This document shows, one piece after another, positions 55,946 to 64,000 of a stretch of DNA of 64,000 nt. The notes beneath the pieces were generated by a model. That model was given only the letters and a program-made list of their open reading frames with translations. It ran no database searches and was not told where the DNA came from. A program made the position numbers and the translations under genes. Every line of letters begins with the position of its first letter. Positions within the stretch are counted from its first letter, which is position 1. Source of the DNA: Streptomyces spinoverrucosus (GTDB lineage: Bacteria; Actinomycetota; Actinomycetes; Streptomycetales; Streptomycetaceae); NCBI RefSeq assembly GCF_015712165.1, contig NZ_JADPZX010000001.1, positions 2,294,001 through 2,358,000 of the forward strand, written 5' to 3'.

Positions 55946-56995
55946 CTACGCCCCCGCGAGCGCGCGCAGTTCGCGGAGCGCCTTCGAGACCAGGACCGGG
56001 ACCGCCGCGCCGGCGCCTTCGTAGCCTTCGCTCACCGTCTGGCCGCGGAGGTAGCGGGCGTGGACGCCTTCGAAGATCACGGCGAGCTTCATCGAGCTGA
56101 AGGCCAGGTAGAAAGGCAGCAGGCTCAGGTCCCGTCCGGTCAACGCGGCGTATTTCTCCGCCACTTCACGGCTGGTGGGGAAGCCTCGCTGCGTGGTGAC
56201 TCCCACGGCCACGGGGATCAGTTCCCGGTCTGTGTCGCCGTGGTCGTGCCAGTACGTCAGGGTCATGCCGAGATCGGCCAGGGGGTCTCCCAGCGTGGAG
56301 AGCTCCCAGTCGAGCACGCCCGCGATGCGTGGCGACTCGGTCATGTCGACGATCGTGTTGTCGAGACGGTAGTCGCCGTGGACGATCGAGGCCTCGGAGT
56401 GCGTCGGCACATGGTCCGAGAGCTTGTTCAGGAGGACGCCCATGTCCGGGAGTTCGCGGGTGTGCGAGCGCTGCCATTGCTCGCCCCAGCGGACGATCTG
56501 CCGTGCGCAGTAGCCTTGGGGCCGTCCGAAATCCGCCAGACCTGCGCTCGACGGGTTGACACCGTGCAGGTCCGCAAGGGTGCGCACCAGACCGGCGGCC
56601 AGCGCCGAGCGCGTCTCGGGGGTGAGCCCGGCAGTGTCGTCCGCCGTGCGCATGATCTGCCCGGGCACCTCGGCCATGACGTAGAAGGGGCAGCCGAGGA
56701 CGTCGGGATCGGTGCAGAGCGCGAGGGTCCGGGGTACCGGGACGCCGGTCCCCGCCAGCGCGGTCTGGATGCGGTACTCGCGCTTCATGTCGTGTGCGCT
56801 CGGGAGAACCTGGCCGAGCGGGGGCCGCCGGAGGATGACGGTCGCGTGCGGGAGGTGCAGACGGTACGTGATGTTCGACAGCCCGCCGGATATCAGCTCC
56901 GCGTGCCAGGGGCCGCTGTCCAGCAGATCCGGCAGCGTCGCTTTGAGCCATTTCTCGATGCTCGCGACCGGCAGGCCGGGCAGATCGGTGCTCAC
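55946..56995 (-). CDS. Phosphotransferase (APH fold) family protein of acyl-CoA metabolism
   Basis: The 349-aa protein has an aminoglycoside-phosphotransferase fold: ISGGLSNITYRL (nucleotide loop), VHGDYRLDNTIVDM (Brenner motif with catalytic Asp) and GVLDWELSTLGDPLADLG (metal-binding Asp). Such proteins pair with acyl-CoA dehydrogenases; in mammals the two are fused in ACAD10/11, where the kinase phosphorylates 4-hydroxyacyl-CoA. Here GTG 56995 overlaps the stop of the upstream dehydrogenase (GTGA), so a joint role in hydroxy-acid catabolism is plausible. Drug resistance is unlikely. Confidence 0.87.
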   Translation of the reverse strand: MSTDLPGLPVASIEKWLKATLPDLLDSGPWHAELISGGLSNITYRLHLPHATVILRRPPLGQVLPSAHDMKREYRIQTALAGTGVPVPRTLALCTDPDVLGCPFYVMAEVPGQIMRTADDTAGLTPETRSALAAGLVRTLADLHGVNPSSAGLADFGRPQGYCARQIVRWGEQWQRSHTRELPDMGVLLNKLSDHVPTHSEASIVHGDYRLDNTIVDMTESPRIAGVLDWELSTLGDPLADLGMTLTYWHDHGDTDRELIPVAVGVTTQRGFPTSREVAEKYAALTGRDLSLLPFYLAFSSMKLAVIFEGVHARYLRGQTVSEGYEGAGAAVPVLVSKALRELRALAGA

Positions 56996-58188
56996 GACCG
57001 GACCCCGCTTCCCTGTCCGGCGGTACCGGCCCGGCGCGCGGCCCGCTTCGCGATCGACATCCGGTGCGCCTCCGAGGCTCCGTCGTAGATACGGAACGCC
57101 CGGATGTCGGCGTAGATACGGCCGATGACCAGGTCCTCGCTGGTGCCCAGGCCCCCGGCCAGCTGCACCGACCGGTCGACGATACGCCCGACGGCCTCGC
57201 TGATGAACACCTTCGCGCGCGAGGACGACTCCGTGCCCCTGCCGCCCTGGGCGACCTCCCAGCAGGCCTGCCACAGCAACGCCCGCGCCGCGACCAGGTC
57301 GATCTCGTTGTCGGCGATCATCTGCTGCGCCATCCCGAGGTCGGTCAGCCGCTGCCCGAAGAGCTCACGGTCGACCGCCCGGCCCAGGGCGATCTCGTGT
57401 GCGCGGCGGGCGGCGCCCAGCCATCGCATGCAGTGGGTCAGGCGCGCGGGCGCGAGCCGGACCTGTATGTACTGGAAACCCCTGCCGGGCTCGCCGAGTA
57501 CGGCGTCGTCGGGAACGAAGACGTCCTCGAGAAGCACGCGGCAGTGACCGCCGACCATGGTCGAGTCGATGGTGCGGGCGTGCTCCGTCACCGCGAAGCC
57601 GGGCGTGCCGGTGTCGACCAGCAGCATGGTGGCCCCGTCACTCCCGCCGTCACGTGCCATGACGATCGTGAACGCGGCCCCCTCGGCCCCGGTGATCAGG
57701 TGCTTCTCGCCCGAGATCCTCCAGCCGTCGGCGACCTTGGTCGCCAGGGTGCGTACGGCCGACGGGTCGGAGCCCGCGCCGGGCGGCGGCTCGGTCATCG
57801 CGAAGCAGGAGCGAATGTCGCCGTTGACCAACGGAACGAGGTACTTGTCGCGCTGCGCCGGCGTGGCCACCACGTTCAGCAGGTGGATGTTGCCCTCGTC
57901 AGGGGCCGCGCAGTTGAGGGCGAGCGGGCCGAGCAGGCTGGTGCCGGCCTCCTCCAGGAGGACCGCCGCCTCGTCGAAGCGGAAGCCGCCCCCGCCCAGG
58001 TCCGCGGGTGCCTGGGGCGCCCAGAGCCCGGCCGCCCTGGCCGCCTGCTGGAGATCCCGGCGCAGAGCGTCGTCCACACCGTTCGTGAACGCCTCCTGTT
58101 CACGCGGGACGACCACGTCCGCCACGAACTCGGCGATCCGGTCGCGCCACTCCACGACTCGGGGTGTGAGTGAGAAATCGAAGGACAT
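56992..58188 (-). CDS. Acyl-CoA dehydrogenase
   Basis: The 398-aa flavoprotein has FAMTEPPPGAGSDPSAV (FAD-binding signature), WRISGEKHLITGA, and RIYDGASEAHRM near the C-terminus, which fits the region of the catalytic Glu in some family members. It oxidises acyl-CoA to enoyl-CoA and passes electrons to ETF. It is the middle gene of SDR - ACAD - APH. GGAG is not obvious before the ATG, but the start fits the family. Confidence 0.92.
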   Translation of the reverse strand: MSFDFSLTPRVVEWRDRIAEFVADVVVPREQEAFTNGVDDALRRDLQQAARAAGLWAPQAPADLGGGGFRFDEAAVLLEEAGTSLLGPLALNCAAPDEGNIHLLNVVATPAQRDKYLVPLVNGDIRSCFAMTEPPPGAGSDPSAVRTLATKVADGWRISGEKHLITGAEGAAFTIVMARDGGSDGATMLLVDTGTPGFAVTEHARTIDSTMVGGHCRVLLEDVFVPDDAVLGEPGRGFQYIQVRLAPARLTHCMRWLGAARRAHEIALGRAVDRELFGQRLTDLGMAQQMIADNEIDLVAARALLWQACWEVAQGGRGTESSSRAKVFISEAVGRIVDRSVQLAGGLGTSEDLVIGRIYADIRAFRIYDGASEAHRMSIAKRAARRAGTAGQGSGVRS

Positions 58189-58262
58189 TTACGGTGACTC
58201 CGTCCGGCTCGTCAGGTCGTTGCCCGGGCCGCCGCGTCCGGCCCTGTTTCCCCCGGCGGTGG

Positions 58263-59003
58263 TCATGCGCGCCACAGCGTCTCTCCGGGCCTGGTGACCA
58301 CGATGTTGGGCACTGCGGCATGCCGCGACAGCCGGCACAGTGCCACTGTGAGCTCCGCGATGTCCGAGGCCCGGATCATCGAGGAGGGGTCGACCCGGTC
58401 GTGCACCCAGGCCGCCATGTCGGTGTCGACGTACCCGGGGGACAGCGCCGTCGCGCTGACTCCCCGCCCGCCCTCGGCGACTGTGATCGACTCGCACAGG
58501 GAGATCAGGGCCGCCTTGCTGGCGCCATAGGCGGCCAGACCCGGCTCACTCACGACTCCGGTGATCGACGCGATGGCGATGATCTTCGCGCCTGGTCCCG
58601 ACGGCGCCGATCCGGCCGTACGGAGCGCCGGCAGGAGTCGCTGGGTGAGCAGCAACGCGCTCCTGACGTTCACCGACATCATCGTGTCGAACCTGTTCAG
58701 GGGATACGTCGACAGTTCGCCACCCGCGCCCATGCCCGCGGCCAGCACCAGGACGTCGAGGCCTCCGTGAAGTTCGAGATGTGCGTCGGCGAGGGCCTCG
58801 ACCTCCGCCGGATCCGCCATGTCCGCAGGCGCGGTCTCCACGCGCCGCCCGTGGGCGCGCAGTTCGTCGGCGGCGTCCTTGAGCGGCCCGTCCGTACGAG
58901 CGGACAGAGTGAGGTCGAACCCTTCTGCCGCGAGTCGCTCCGCGATGGCCCTGCCGATTCCACGAGATGCGCCGGTGACGAGCGCGGTACGCCGGGCTGT
59001 CAT
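58263..59003 (-). CDS. Short-chain dehydrogenase/reductase
   Basis: The 246-aa protein starts MTARRTALVTGASRGIGRAI (TGxxxGIG cofactor loop), has LAAGMGAGG in the NNAG position, IAIASITGVVSEPGLAAYGA with the catalytic Ser and Tyr, and SKAALISL with the Lys. NADP or NAD preference is unclear. ATG 59003 is chosen because GAGGAG lies directly upstream; ATG 59015 overlaps that site. The 18-bp palindrome beginning 14 bp upstream probably controls it and the genes behind it. Confidence 0.9.
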   Translation of the reverse strand: MTARRTALVTGASRGIGRAIAERLAAEGFDLTLSARTDGPLKDAADELRAHGRRVETAPADMADPAEVEALADAHLELHGGLDVLVLAAGMGAGGELSTYPLNRFDTMMSVNVRSALLLTQRLLPALRTAGSAPSGPGAKIIAIASITGVVSEPGLAAYGASKAALISLCESITVAEGGRGVSATALSPGYVDTDMAAWVHDRVDPSSMIRASDIAELTVALCRLSRHAAVPNIVVTRPGETLWRA

Positions 59004-59016
59004 GCCACTCCTCATG

Positions 59017-59034
59017 AGCTAATGGTCATTAGCT
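59017..59034. promoter_or_regulatory. 18-bp palindromic operator between SDR and tetR
   Basis: AGCTAATG and CATTAGCT (59017-59024 and 59027-59034) are exact complements around GT. The site lies just upstream of the SDR ribosome binding site and 96 bp before the divergent TetR-type gene. This is the classical position for autoregulation and control of a catabolic operon. A TTGACA on the minus strand lies about 25-30 bp further upstream. Confidence 0.7.
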
Positions 59035-59129
59035 TGGAGTTTGATCGTTTGACCGGAGAACTGTCAAGAGGCATGCGTGGTACGTAACAGTGAGCGGGCT
59101 AACAATCAGTAGCAGGTATCCCCGGCCGC

Positions 59130-59762
59130 ATGATTGAGGCGCTCCATGGCGAAGATGAGTCGCACTGGGCGGGACGGGATGCGGAGGTGCCGCCGAGGCG
59201 GCAGACCGTCGACGCGCAGGCGATCTCCGCGGCGGCGCTGAGCCCGTTCGCCGAACGCGGCTACCGCGCGACGACGATGTCCGACATCGGCGCCGCGTTC
59301 GGCATCCGCGGCCCGAGTCCGTACCGCCACGTGAGCTCGAAGCAGGCCCTGCTCGGCGAGATCATGATCGAGACGATGAGGGCGCTGATCGCCGACCGGC
59401 ACGCGGCACCGGACGCCGGCGGCGACGTGATCCGGCAACTGCGTCAGATGGTCGATGCGCATGTGCGCTACCACGCGGCACACCGCGAGCACGCGTTCGT
59501 CGGCAACCACGAGATGGGGAACCTGAAGCAGCCCCACCGCGACCAGGTGCCGCGACTTCGCCGGACCAACGAGCGGGGACTGCGCGCCGTCGTCGAACGG
59601 GGCTACGCCGAGGGTGAGTTCACCGTTGCGTAGCCACGGCTCGCCTCGTACGCGATCCTCTACATGGGCATCGGCGTCGCGGCGTGGTTCCGCGGAGACG
59701 GACCGCACAGTGCCGAACAGATCGCGTACACGTACGCGGCCGAGGCCGCCCTCCTCGTCACC
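59130..59762 (+). pseudogene. TetR-family regulator interrupted by a TAG codon
   Basis: The frame encodes a TetR HTH (LSPFAERGYRATTMSDIGAA, then GIRGPSPYRHVSSKQALLGE) and a C-terminal domain like those of fatty-acid regulators. It stops at TAG 59631-59633 after 167 residues. The same frame then continues with clear family sequence: PRLASYAILYMGIGVAAWFR, then HSAEQIAYTYAAEAALLV. A single base change (CAG or GAG to TAG) explains this. About 40 residues of the dimerisation/ligand domain are lost unless the stop is read through. Confidence 0.8.
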
Positions 59763-60079
59763 CGCGCCCGCCGCTACGGCCACGCGGACCCCGCCCTGCC
59801 GCTGCGCGCCCTCGCCCGGGCGCCCGCTGTCGCGACCTCTCCACCGGCCTCCTCCACCACGGCGCCGTGCTGCTCACCCACGGCTTCCCGCTGCCGCCGG
59901 CCCCGGACTGCAACGCGAGCGCCCTGATCCACCTCGTCCGGGAGGCCTGACGGCGGCCGGACCATTACAGGGCCCCGCAGTTGGCCGGAGCGACTCGAAT
60001 CCGGCCGTTGACGACCACGCGGCCTCGCCACACCTGCGGCGCTGCCTGGTCGGGGATCACTGCGCAGGACGTGTCCCGG
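59763..60079. other. Spacer with a possible gene remnant
   Basis: A plus-strand frame near 59830-59950 reads LSTGLLHHGAVLLTHGFPLP and ends at TGA 59950; it resembles a C-terminal protein tail but I cannot assign it. The rest up to the CoA-transferase stop at 60080 shows nothing recognisable. Confidence 0.35.
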
Positions 60080-60712
60080 CTACGGGCTGAGCAGGTCGGC
60101 GCCGGTGGCTTTGCGGACCTCGTCGGCGCTGACCCCGGGTGCCGTCTCACGGAGCACAAGGCCCTCACCAGTGACGTCGATGACGGCGAGGTCCGTGATG
60201 ATCTGCTGCACGCAGCCCTTGCCGGTCAGCGGCAGGGTGCACTCGGGAACAATCTTGGGGCTGCCGTCCTTCGCTGTGTGCTCCATCATCACGATGACCC
60301 TCTTCGCCCCGTGGACCAGGTCCATGGCACCGCCCATGCCCTTGATCATCTTTCCGGGGATGGTCCAGTTCGCCAGATCCCCGTTGGCGGCCACCTGCAT
60401 CGCGCCCAGGACCGCGACATCAATGTGGCCCCCGCGGATCATGCCGAAGGAGGAGGCCGAGTCGAAGAAGGACGCTCCTGGCAGGACAGTCACCGTTTCC
60501 TTGCCGGCATTGATCAGGTCCTCATCAACCTCGTCCTCATATGGATAAGGGCCCACGCCCAGGATGCCGTTCTCGGACTGCAGCACCAGGTGCACCCCGT
60601 TCCGCACGTAGTTGGGGACGAGAGTCGGCAGACCGATGCCCAGATTCACGTACTGCCCGTCGGCCAATTCGTGCGCGACTCGCGCCGCCAGTTCAACTCG
60701 CGACAACGCCAT
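60080..60712 (-). CDS. scoB: 3-oxoacid CoA-transferase subunit B
   Basis: The 210-aa subunit has [16 protein letters not shown] and [14 protein letters not shown], whose SENG contains the catalytic Glu that forms the enzyme-CoA thioester. It also has [14 protein letters not shown] and [18 protein letters not shown]. It moves CoA from succinyl-CoA to a 3-oxoacid. It starts six bases after the subunit A stop. A pcaJ-type beta-ketoadipate role cannot be excluded. Confidence 0.92.
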   Translation of the reverse strand: MALSRVELAARVAHELADGQYVNLGIGLPTLVPNYVRNGVHLVLQSENGILGVGPYPYEDEVDEDLINAGKETVTVLPGASFFDSASSFGMIRGGHIDVAVLGAMQVAANGDLANWTIPGKMIKGMGGAMDLVHGAKRVIVMMEHTAKDGSPKIVPECTLPLTGKGCVQQIITDLAVIDVTGEGLVLRETAPGVSADEVRKATGADLLSP

Positions 60713-60718
60713 TGCAGT

Positions 60719-61516
60719 TCAACCTTCCATCGGCTGGTGACCGGGGCCGGATACGCGGGAGGCGGCGGCTCGCTCCCGGACGGTGCGCTTTTCTATTCCC
60801 TTGCCTGCTGTGCCGACCTCGACGACGCGCTGTACGAACACGCCGGGTGTGTGCACCTGCTCCGGATCGAGTTCGCCCGGCTCGACCAACTCCTCGACCT
60901 CAGCGATCGTGATCCGGCCGGCCATGGCGCACAGCGGGTTGAAGTTCCTGGCTGAAGCGTCGAAGACCAGGTTGCCGTGCCGATCACCCTTGGCCGCACG
61001 TACCAGCGCGAAATCGGTGACGATCCCCTCTTCCAGCACGTACTCCTGGCCGCGGAACCCCCGAGTCTCCTTCGCCGGCGACGCCACCGCCACCGAGCCG
61101 TCGGCGTTGTAGCGCCACGGGAGACCGCCGTCAGCGACCAGAGTGCCTACTCCCGCCGGGGTGTAGAACGCCGGAATCCCTGAACCTCCCGCTCGTAGCC
61201 GCTCGGCCAACGTGCCCTGTGGTGTCAGCTCGACCTCCAGCTCACCGGCCAGATACTGACGTGCGAACTCCTTGTTCTCGCCGACATAGGACGACACGGT
61301 GCGGCGGATCCTGCCCGCTCGGAGCAGGACGCCCAGTCCAGCCCCGTCAACGCCACAGTTGTTGGACACCGTTTCGAGATCGGTCGCGCCGACCGCGAAC
61401 AATGCGTCGATCAGTACCCGCGGTATGCCGCACAGCCCGAACCCGCCGACCGCCACCGAGGAACCTGACCGTATGTCGGCCACCGCCTCAGTTGCGGAAC
61501 CGATCGTCTTGTCCAT
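60719..61516 (-). CDS. scoA: 3-oxoacid CoA-transferase subunit A
   Basis: The 265-aa subunit has [20 protein letters not shown] (CoA-transferase family signature with the glycine loop), [15 protein letters not shown] and [14 protein letters not shown]. With subunit B it forms the heterotetrameric succinyl-CoA:3-ketoacid transferase, which activates ketone-body-like acids. The last residues ([12 protein letters not shown]) are not conserved-looking. Confidence 0.92.
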   Translation of the reverse strand: MDKTIGSATEAVADIRSGSSVAVGGFGLCGIPRVLIDALFAVGATDLETVSNNCGVDGAGLGVLLRAGRIRRTVSSYVGENKEFARQYLAGELEVELTPQGTLAERLRAGGSGIPAFYTPAGVGTLVADGGLPWRYNADGSVAVASPAKETRGFRGQEYVLEEGIVTDFALVRAAKGDRHGNLVFDASARNFNPLCAMAGRITIAEVEELVEPGELDPEQVHTPGVFVQRVVEVGTAGKGIEKRTVRERAAASRVSGPGHQPMEG

Positions 61517-61564
61517 ATCTACGCCTTCCTCTCGCCTTCGTGATCCGGCCTTTCAAGGGCTGAC

Positions 61565-61740
61565 TCATCTCGCGCTCCAGCCGCCGTCGAGGGTGAAGCT
61601 GCTGCCGTTGGCCATTCCGGCTTTCTCACCGCAGAGCCAGAGGACCAGGTCGGCGACATCTGTCGGCTAGGCGAGCCGTTTCACGGGCACTCTCTCCGAG
61701 GAAGATGCAGCAAAGTTCTGGCCCCCATAGCTGATGCGCT
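61565..61740 (-). pseudogene. SDR C-terminal fragment (3-hydroxybutyrate dehydrogenase-like)
   Basis: The minus strand reads FAASSSERVPVKRLA, a TAG (61667-61665), then PTDVADLVLWLCGEKAGMAN and GSSFTLDGGWSAR, ending at TGA 61565. The VPVKRLA-x-PxDVADLV and SFTLDGGWSA pattern is the C-terminus of SDRs such as 3-hydroxybutyrate dehydrogenase. The N-terminal two-thirds are missing. Its place beside scoAB fits an old ketone-body gene set. Confidence 0.75.
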
Positions 61741-61777
61741 GCGGTCGGAATCCCGTCGGCCGAGGAGTCCGCACCGT

Positions 61778-63355
61778 TCAGCCGGCCCCGTTGACCGACT
61801 GTCCGGCAGTGGCCCGGGCTCGGTCCCGCAGGACGAACTTCTGGATCTTGCCGGTTGACGTCTTGGGGAGCGTGCCGAACACGACGTACTTCGGCGCCTT
61901 GAAACGGGCGAGCCGGTTCTTGACGTGCTCGATGAGTTCGGCCTGCGTGGCCGCCTTGCCGGCGTGCAGGGTGACGTAGGCGGCGGGGACCTCGCCCCAG
62001 CGTTCGTCCGGGACAGCGATCACCGCGGCCTCCAGGACGGCCGGATGCTCACAGAGGGCCTGTTCCACCTCGACGCTGGCGATGTTCTCGCCGCCGGAGA
62101 TGATGACGTCCTTGCTGCGGTCCCGCAGCTCGATGTATCCGTCGGGGTGGATCACCCCGAGGTCGCCGGTGCGGAACCAGCCGTCGGGGGAGGCCTTTTC
62201 GGTTGCGGCCGGGTCCTTCAAGTAGCCGAGCATGACGTTGTTGCCGCGCAGCGCGATCTCTCCCACCGACGCGCCGTCGCGCGGGACGTCGGCGCCGTTC
62301 GCCGCGACGACGCGGACCGCGCAGGAGATCATGTTCCCCACGCCCTGCCGGGCCTTCAGCCGGGCCTGCTGGTGGGTGTCGAGCCCGTTCCACTCGGGAC
62401 GCCAGTCGCAGATCATCGCCGGACCGAACGTCTCCGTGAGCCCGTACAAGTGGGTGACGTCGAAGCCCAGCTCCGCCATCCGCCGCAGGATCGCCGGACT
62501 GGGCGGGGCCCCGCCGGTGGCTATCCGCACGGCCGGGGTGACGGGGGCTGCCTCCGGTGCGTACGCGATCATCGACAGCACGGTCGGGGCCCCGTTGAGA
62601 TGGGTGACGCCCTCGTCGCGGATGAGCCGCCAGATCTCGGCCGGGTCGACCTTCGGCAGGCACACGTGGGTGGCCGCCGCGGCGGTCACCGCCCAGGGGA
62701 AGCACCAGCCATTGCAGTGGAACATCGGAAGTGTCCACAAGTGCACGGCCGTTGGCGACAGCCCTGTGTGCCCCACCATGGCCAGCGCCTGCAGGTAGGC
62801 GCCGCGATGGTGGTACATGACGCCCTTGGGCCTGCCGGTCGTGCCGGAGGTGTAGTTGACCGCCAGCAGGGCCCGCTCGTCCTGCGGGGTGATCGCGTGC
62901 GGGACGGCGTCGGCGAGCAGCGACTCGTACGTTCCGTTGTCGCCCTCGCCCGCCCTGATGCGTACCGGCGGCGCGGTGACCAGCGCGAGGGCGGCGTCGA
63001 CGAGGTCGTCGAAGGCCGGGTCGTGGATCAGCACCGCCGCCTCGGAGTGCTCCAGGATGTACGCGATCTCCCGGGCGGACAGCCGGGTGTTCACCGCGAC
63101 GAGCGGCACCCCGGCCCAGGGCACGCCGAAGTGGGCCTCCAGCAGGACATGGGTGTTCGGCGCCAGCACGGCCACCGGGCGCCCGCCGGCCAGCGGGGTG
63201 AGCGCTCCGGCCAGGCGGCGGCACCGGTCGTGCAGTTGCGCGTACGTCCACCGCTGGTCGCCGTCCACCACCGCGAGTCGGTCGCCGTGTGCGGCGGCCG
63301 CACGGTCCAGGTAGGAAACGGGTGTGAGCGGTTCGAACGACAGGTCACCGGGCAT
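61778..63355 (-). CDS. Fatty-acid/acyl-CoA ligase (AMP-forming)
   Basis: The 525-aa adenylate-forming enzyme has NYTSGTTGRPKGVMYHHRGA (A3 phosphate loop), HLYGLTETFGPAMI (A5), GWFRTGDLGVIHPDGYIELR (A7/A8) and PKTSTGKIQKF (A10, with the catalytic Lys). MFHCNGWCFPW is typical of medium- or long-chain acyl-CoA ligases of the DitJ/AlkK type. ATG 63355 has GAGGAGG upstream. It would supply the acyl-CoA substrate for the neighbouring dehydrogenase. Confidence 0.92.
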   Translation of the reverse strand: MPGDLSFEPLTPVSYLDRAAAAHGDRLAVVDGDQRWTYAQLHDRCRRLAGALTPLAGGRPVAVLAPNTHVLLEAHFGVPWAGVPLVAVNTRLSAREIAYILEHSEAAVLIHDPAFDDLVDAALALVTAPPVRIRAGEGDNGTYESLLADAVPHAITPQDERALLAVNYTSGTTGRPKGVMYHHRGAYLQALAMVGHTGLSPTAVHLWTLPMFHCNGWCFPWAVTAAAATHVCLPKVDPAEIWRLIRDEGVTHLNGAPTVLSMIAYAPEAAPVTPAVRIATGGAPPSPAILRRMAELGFDVTHLYGLTETFGPAMICDWRPEWNGLDTHQQARLKARQGVGNMISCAVRVVAANGADVPRDGASVGEIALRGNNVMLGYLKDPAATEKASPDGWFRTGDLGVIHPDGYIELRDRSKDVIISGGENIASVEVEQALCEHPAVLEAAVIAVPDERWGEVPAAYVTLHAGKAATQAELIEHVKNRLARFKAPKYVVFGTLPKTSTGKIQKFVLRDRARATAGQSVNGAG

Positions 63356-63435
63356 CGGGTGAACCTCCTCTCGTATGCACGGTGCGGCGGATCCCGGTCC
63401 CGTCCGGGAGTGACCACACATCGGAGATCGGCTTC

Positions 63436-64000
63436 TCAGCGGCGCCAGGCGCCCTTGCTGGCAAGGGCGGCGACGGGAAGGTCGGCCATGGTCCGCAAGC
63501 CCGGCGCGGCCCCGACGGCAGCGACCACGGCGTTGCTCGCCACGGCCACGGTGGACAGGAAGCTCTCGTATCCGCCCGGCACCCTGACCTCGACGGTCTG
63601 CTCGTCGCCTTCGATGACGCAGGCGTCGCCGTCCTCCATGGGGTCGCCGGGCTGGAAGAGCCCGAAGTGGATGCCGAGTTCGATGACGGCCTCACCGCCG
63701 CTCAGCCCACGTGCGCCGTGCAGCACGGCGGCCACCGTCCCCGGCTCGATCCGGATGTGCTCGCCGCTCCGTGGCTCGGCGGCCAGCAGCGCGGGGCGGG
63801 GCGCATCGACGACGATCTCGTCCAGGTCCCGGCCGAGACCGGCCGCCAGCGCCGCCACCGACTGCTCGAAGCCGACATGCCCGATCACCCGGCCGGCGCC
63901 CTGCTCGGCTGCGAAGCGCTCCTCGGTCAGGCCCAGACCGAATTTCGTCAGGATGGCGCCGTAGCGCGACATGTCGGCGGTGCGCCGGATCCGCACCCGC
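63436..64000 (-). CDS. Dihydrodipicolinate reductase-like protein, C-terminal part (runs off the right edge)
   Basis: The frame is open to the window end and the gene begins beyond it. The visible part has FGLGLTEERFAAEQGAGRVI and GHVGFEQSVAALAAGLGRDL, then HIRIEPGTVAAVLHGARG and GYESFLSTVAVASNAVV. This matches the C-terminal domain of NAD(P)-dependent oxidoreductases annotated as DapB-like or 2,4-diaminopentanoate dehydrogenase-like. The substrate is unknown. It ends 80 bp before the ligase start. Confidence 0.75.
   Translation of the reverse strand, partial: RVRIRRTADMSRYGAILTKFGLGLTEERFAAEQGAGRVIGHVGFEQSVAALAAGLGRDLDEIVVDAPRPALLAAEPRSGEHIRIEPGTVAAVLHGARGLSGGEAVIELGIHFGLFQPGDPMEDGDACVIEGDEQTVEVRVPGGYESFLSTVAVASNAVVAAVGAAPGLRTMADLPVAALASKGAWRR

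Noticed and set aside
59120..59783. Minus-strand frame opposite the tetR gene
   Set aside because: It has no family features, while the plus strand encodes a clear TetR HTH.

Overview
The window is a Streptomyces chromosome segment. The evidence is very high G+C with strong third-position bias, GTG/TTG starts, and a gene order typical of the genus: frr-pyrH-tsf-rpsB-whiG-dprA-yifB-yraN, four adjacent signal peptidases, rplS-trmD-rimM-khpA-rpsP, ftsH-ffh-glnD-glnK-amtB-nsdA, ftsY, glcP, smc. It splits at about 40.75 kb into a conserved core (left) and a mosaic accessory region (right).

Core, 1-40.75 kb. Most genes are on the minus strand. They cover translation (frr, tsf, rpsB, rplS, rpsP, trmD, rimM), UMP kinase, the sporulation sigma factor WhiG, DNA processing (DprA, YifB, YraN), secretion and SRP targeting (SipW/X/Y/Z, Ffh, FtsY), FtsH, the nitrogen module amtB-glnK-glnD with a GlnR-like site, the developmental repressor NsdA, a glucose permease with a probable operator at its promoter, and SMC. 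Plus-strand genes are an M23-family peptidase, a methyltransferase, a prim-pol-like protein, an LLM oxidoreductase, a CAP-domain protein and an HxlR regulator. Several strong hairpins punctuate the transcription units, and a 59-bp minisatellite lies between two convergent genes.

Junction, 40.6-42.95 kb. Only the 3' end of mutM (the Fpg zinc finger) survives. It is followed by a small excisionase-like HTH gene, two broken SDR genes and a fragment of a diverged yifB homologue. This looks like the scarred end of an inserted or translocated segment; the window does not return to core genes afterwards.

Biosynthetic operon, 42.95-54.1 kb (minus strand). One fully reducing PKS module (KS-AT-DH-cMT-ER-KR-ACP) is followed, with overlaps or very short gaps, by a type II thioesterase, an MFS exporter, a possible small protein and a class I terpene synthase whose NSE triad starts with Thr instead of Asn. 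The layout suggests one compact PKS/terpene-cyclase system and is the most interesting feature here.

Right end, 54.1-64 kb. A GNAT fragment and a decayed IS-type transposase (N-terminal segment inverted, C-terminus lost) precede an acyl-CoA catabolism cluster: APH-fold kinase-like protein, acyl-CoA dehydrogenase, SDR, CoA-transferase A/B, acyl-CoA ligase and a DapB-like protein. An 18-bp operator-like palindrome separates the SDR from a divergent TetR gene that carries a nonsense codon.
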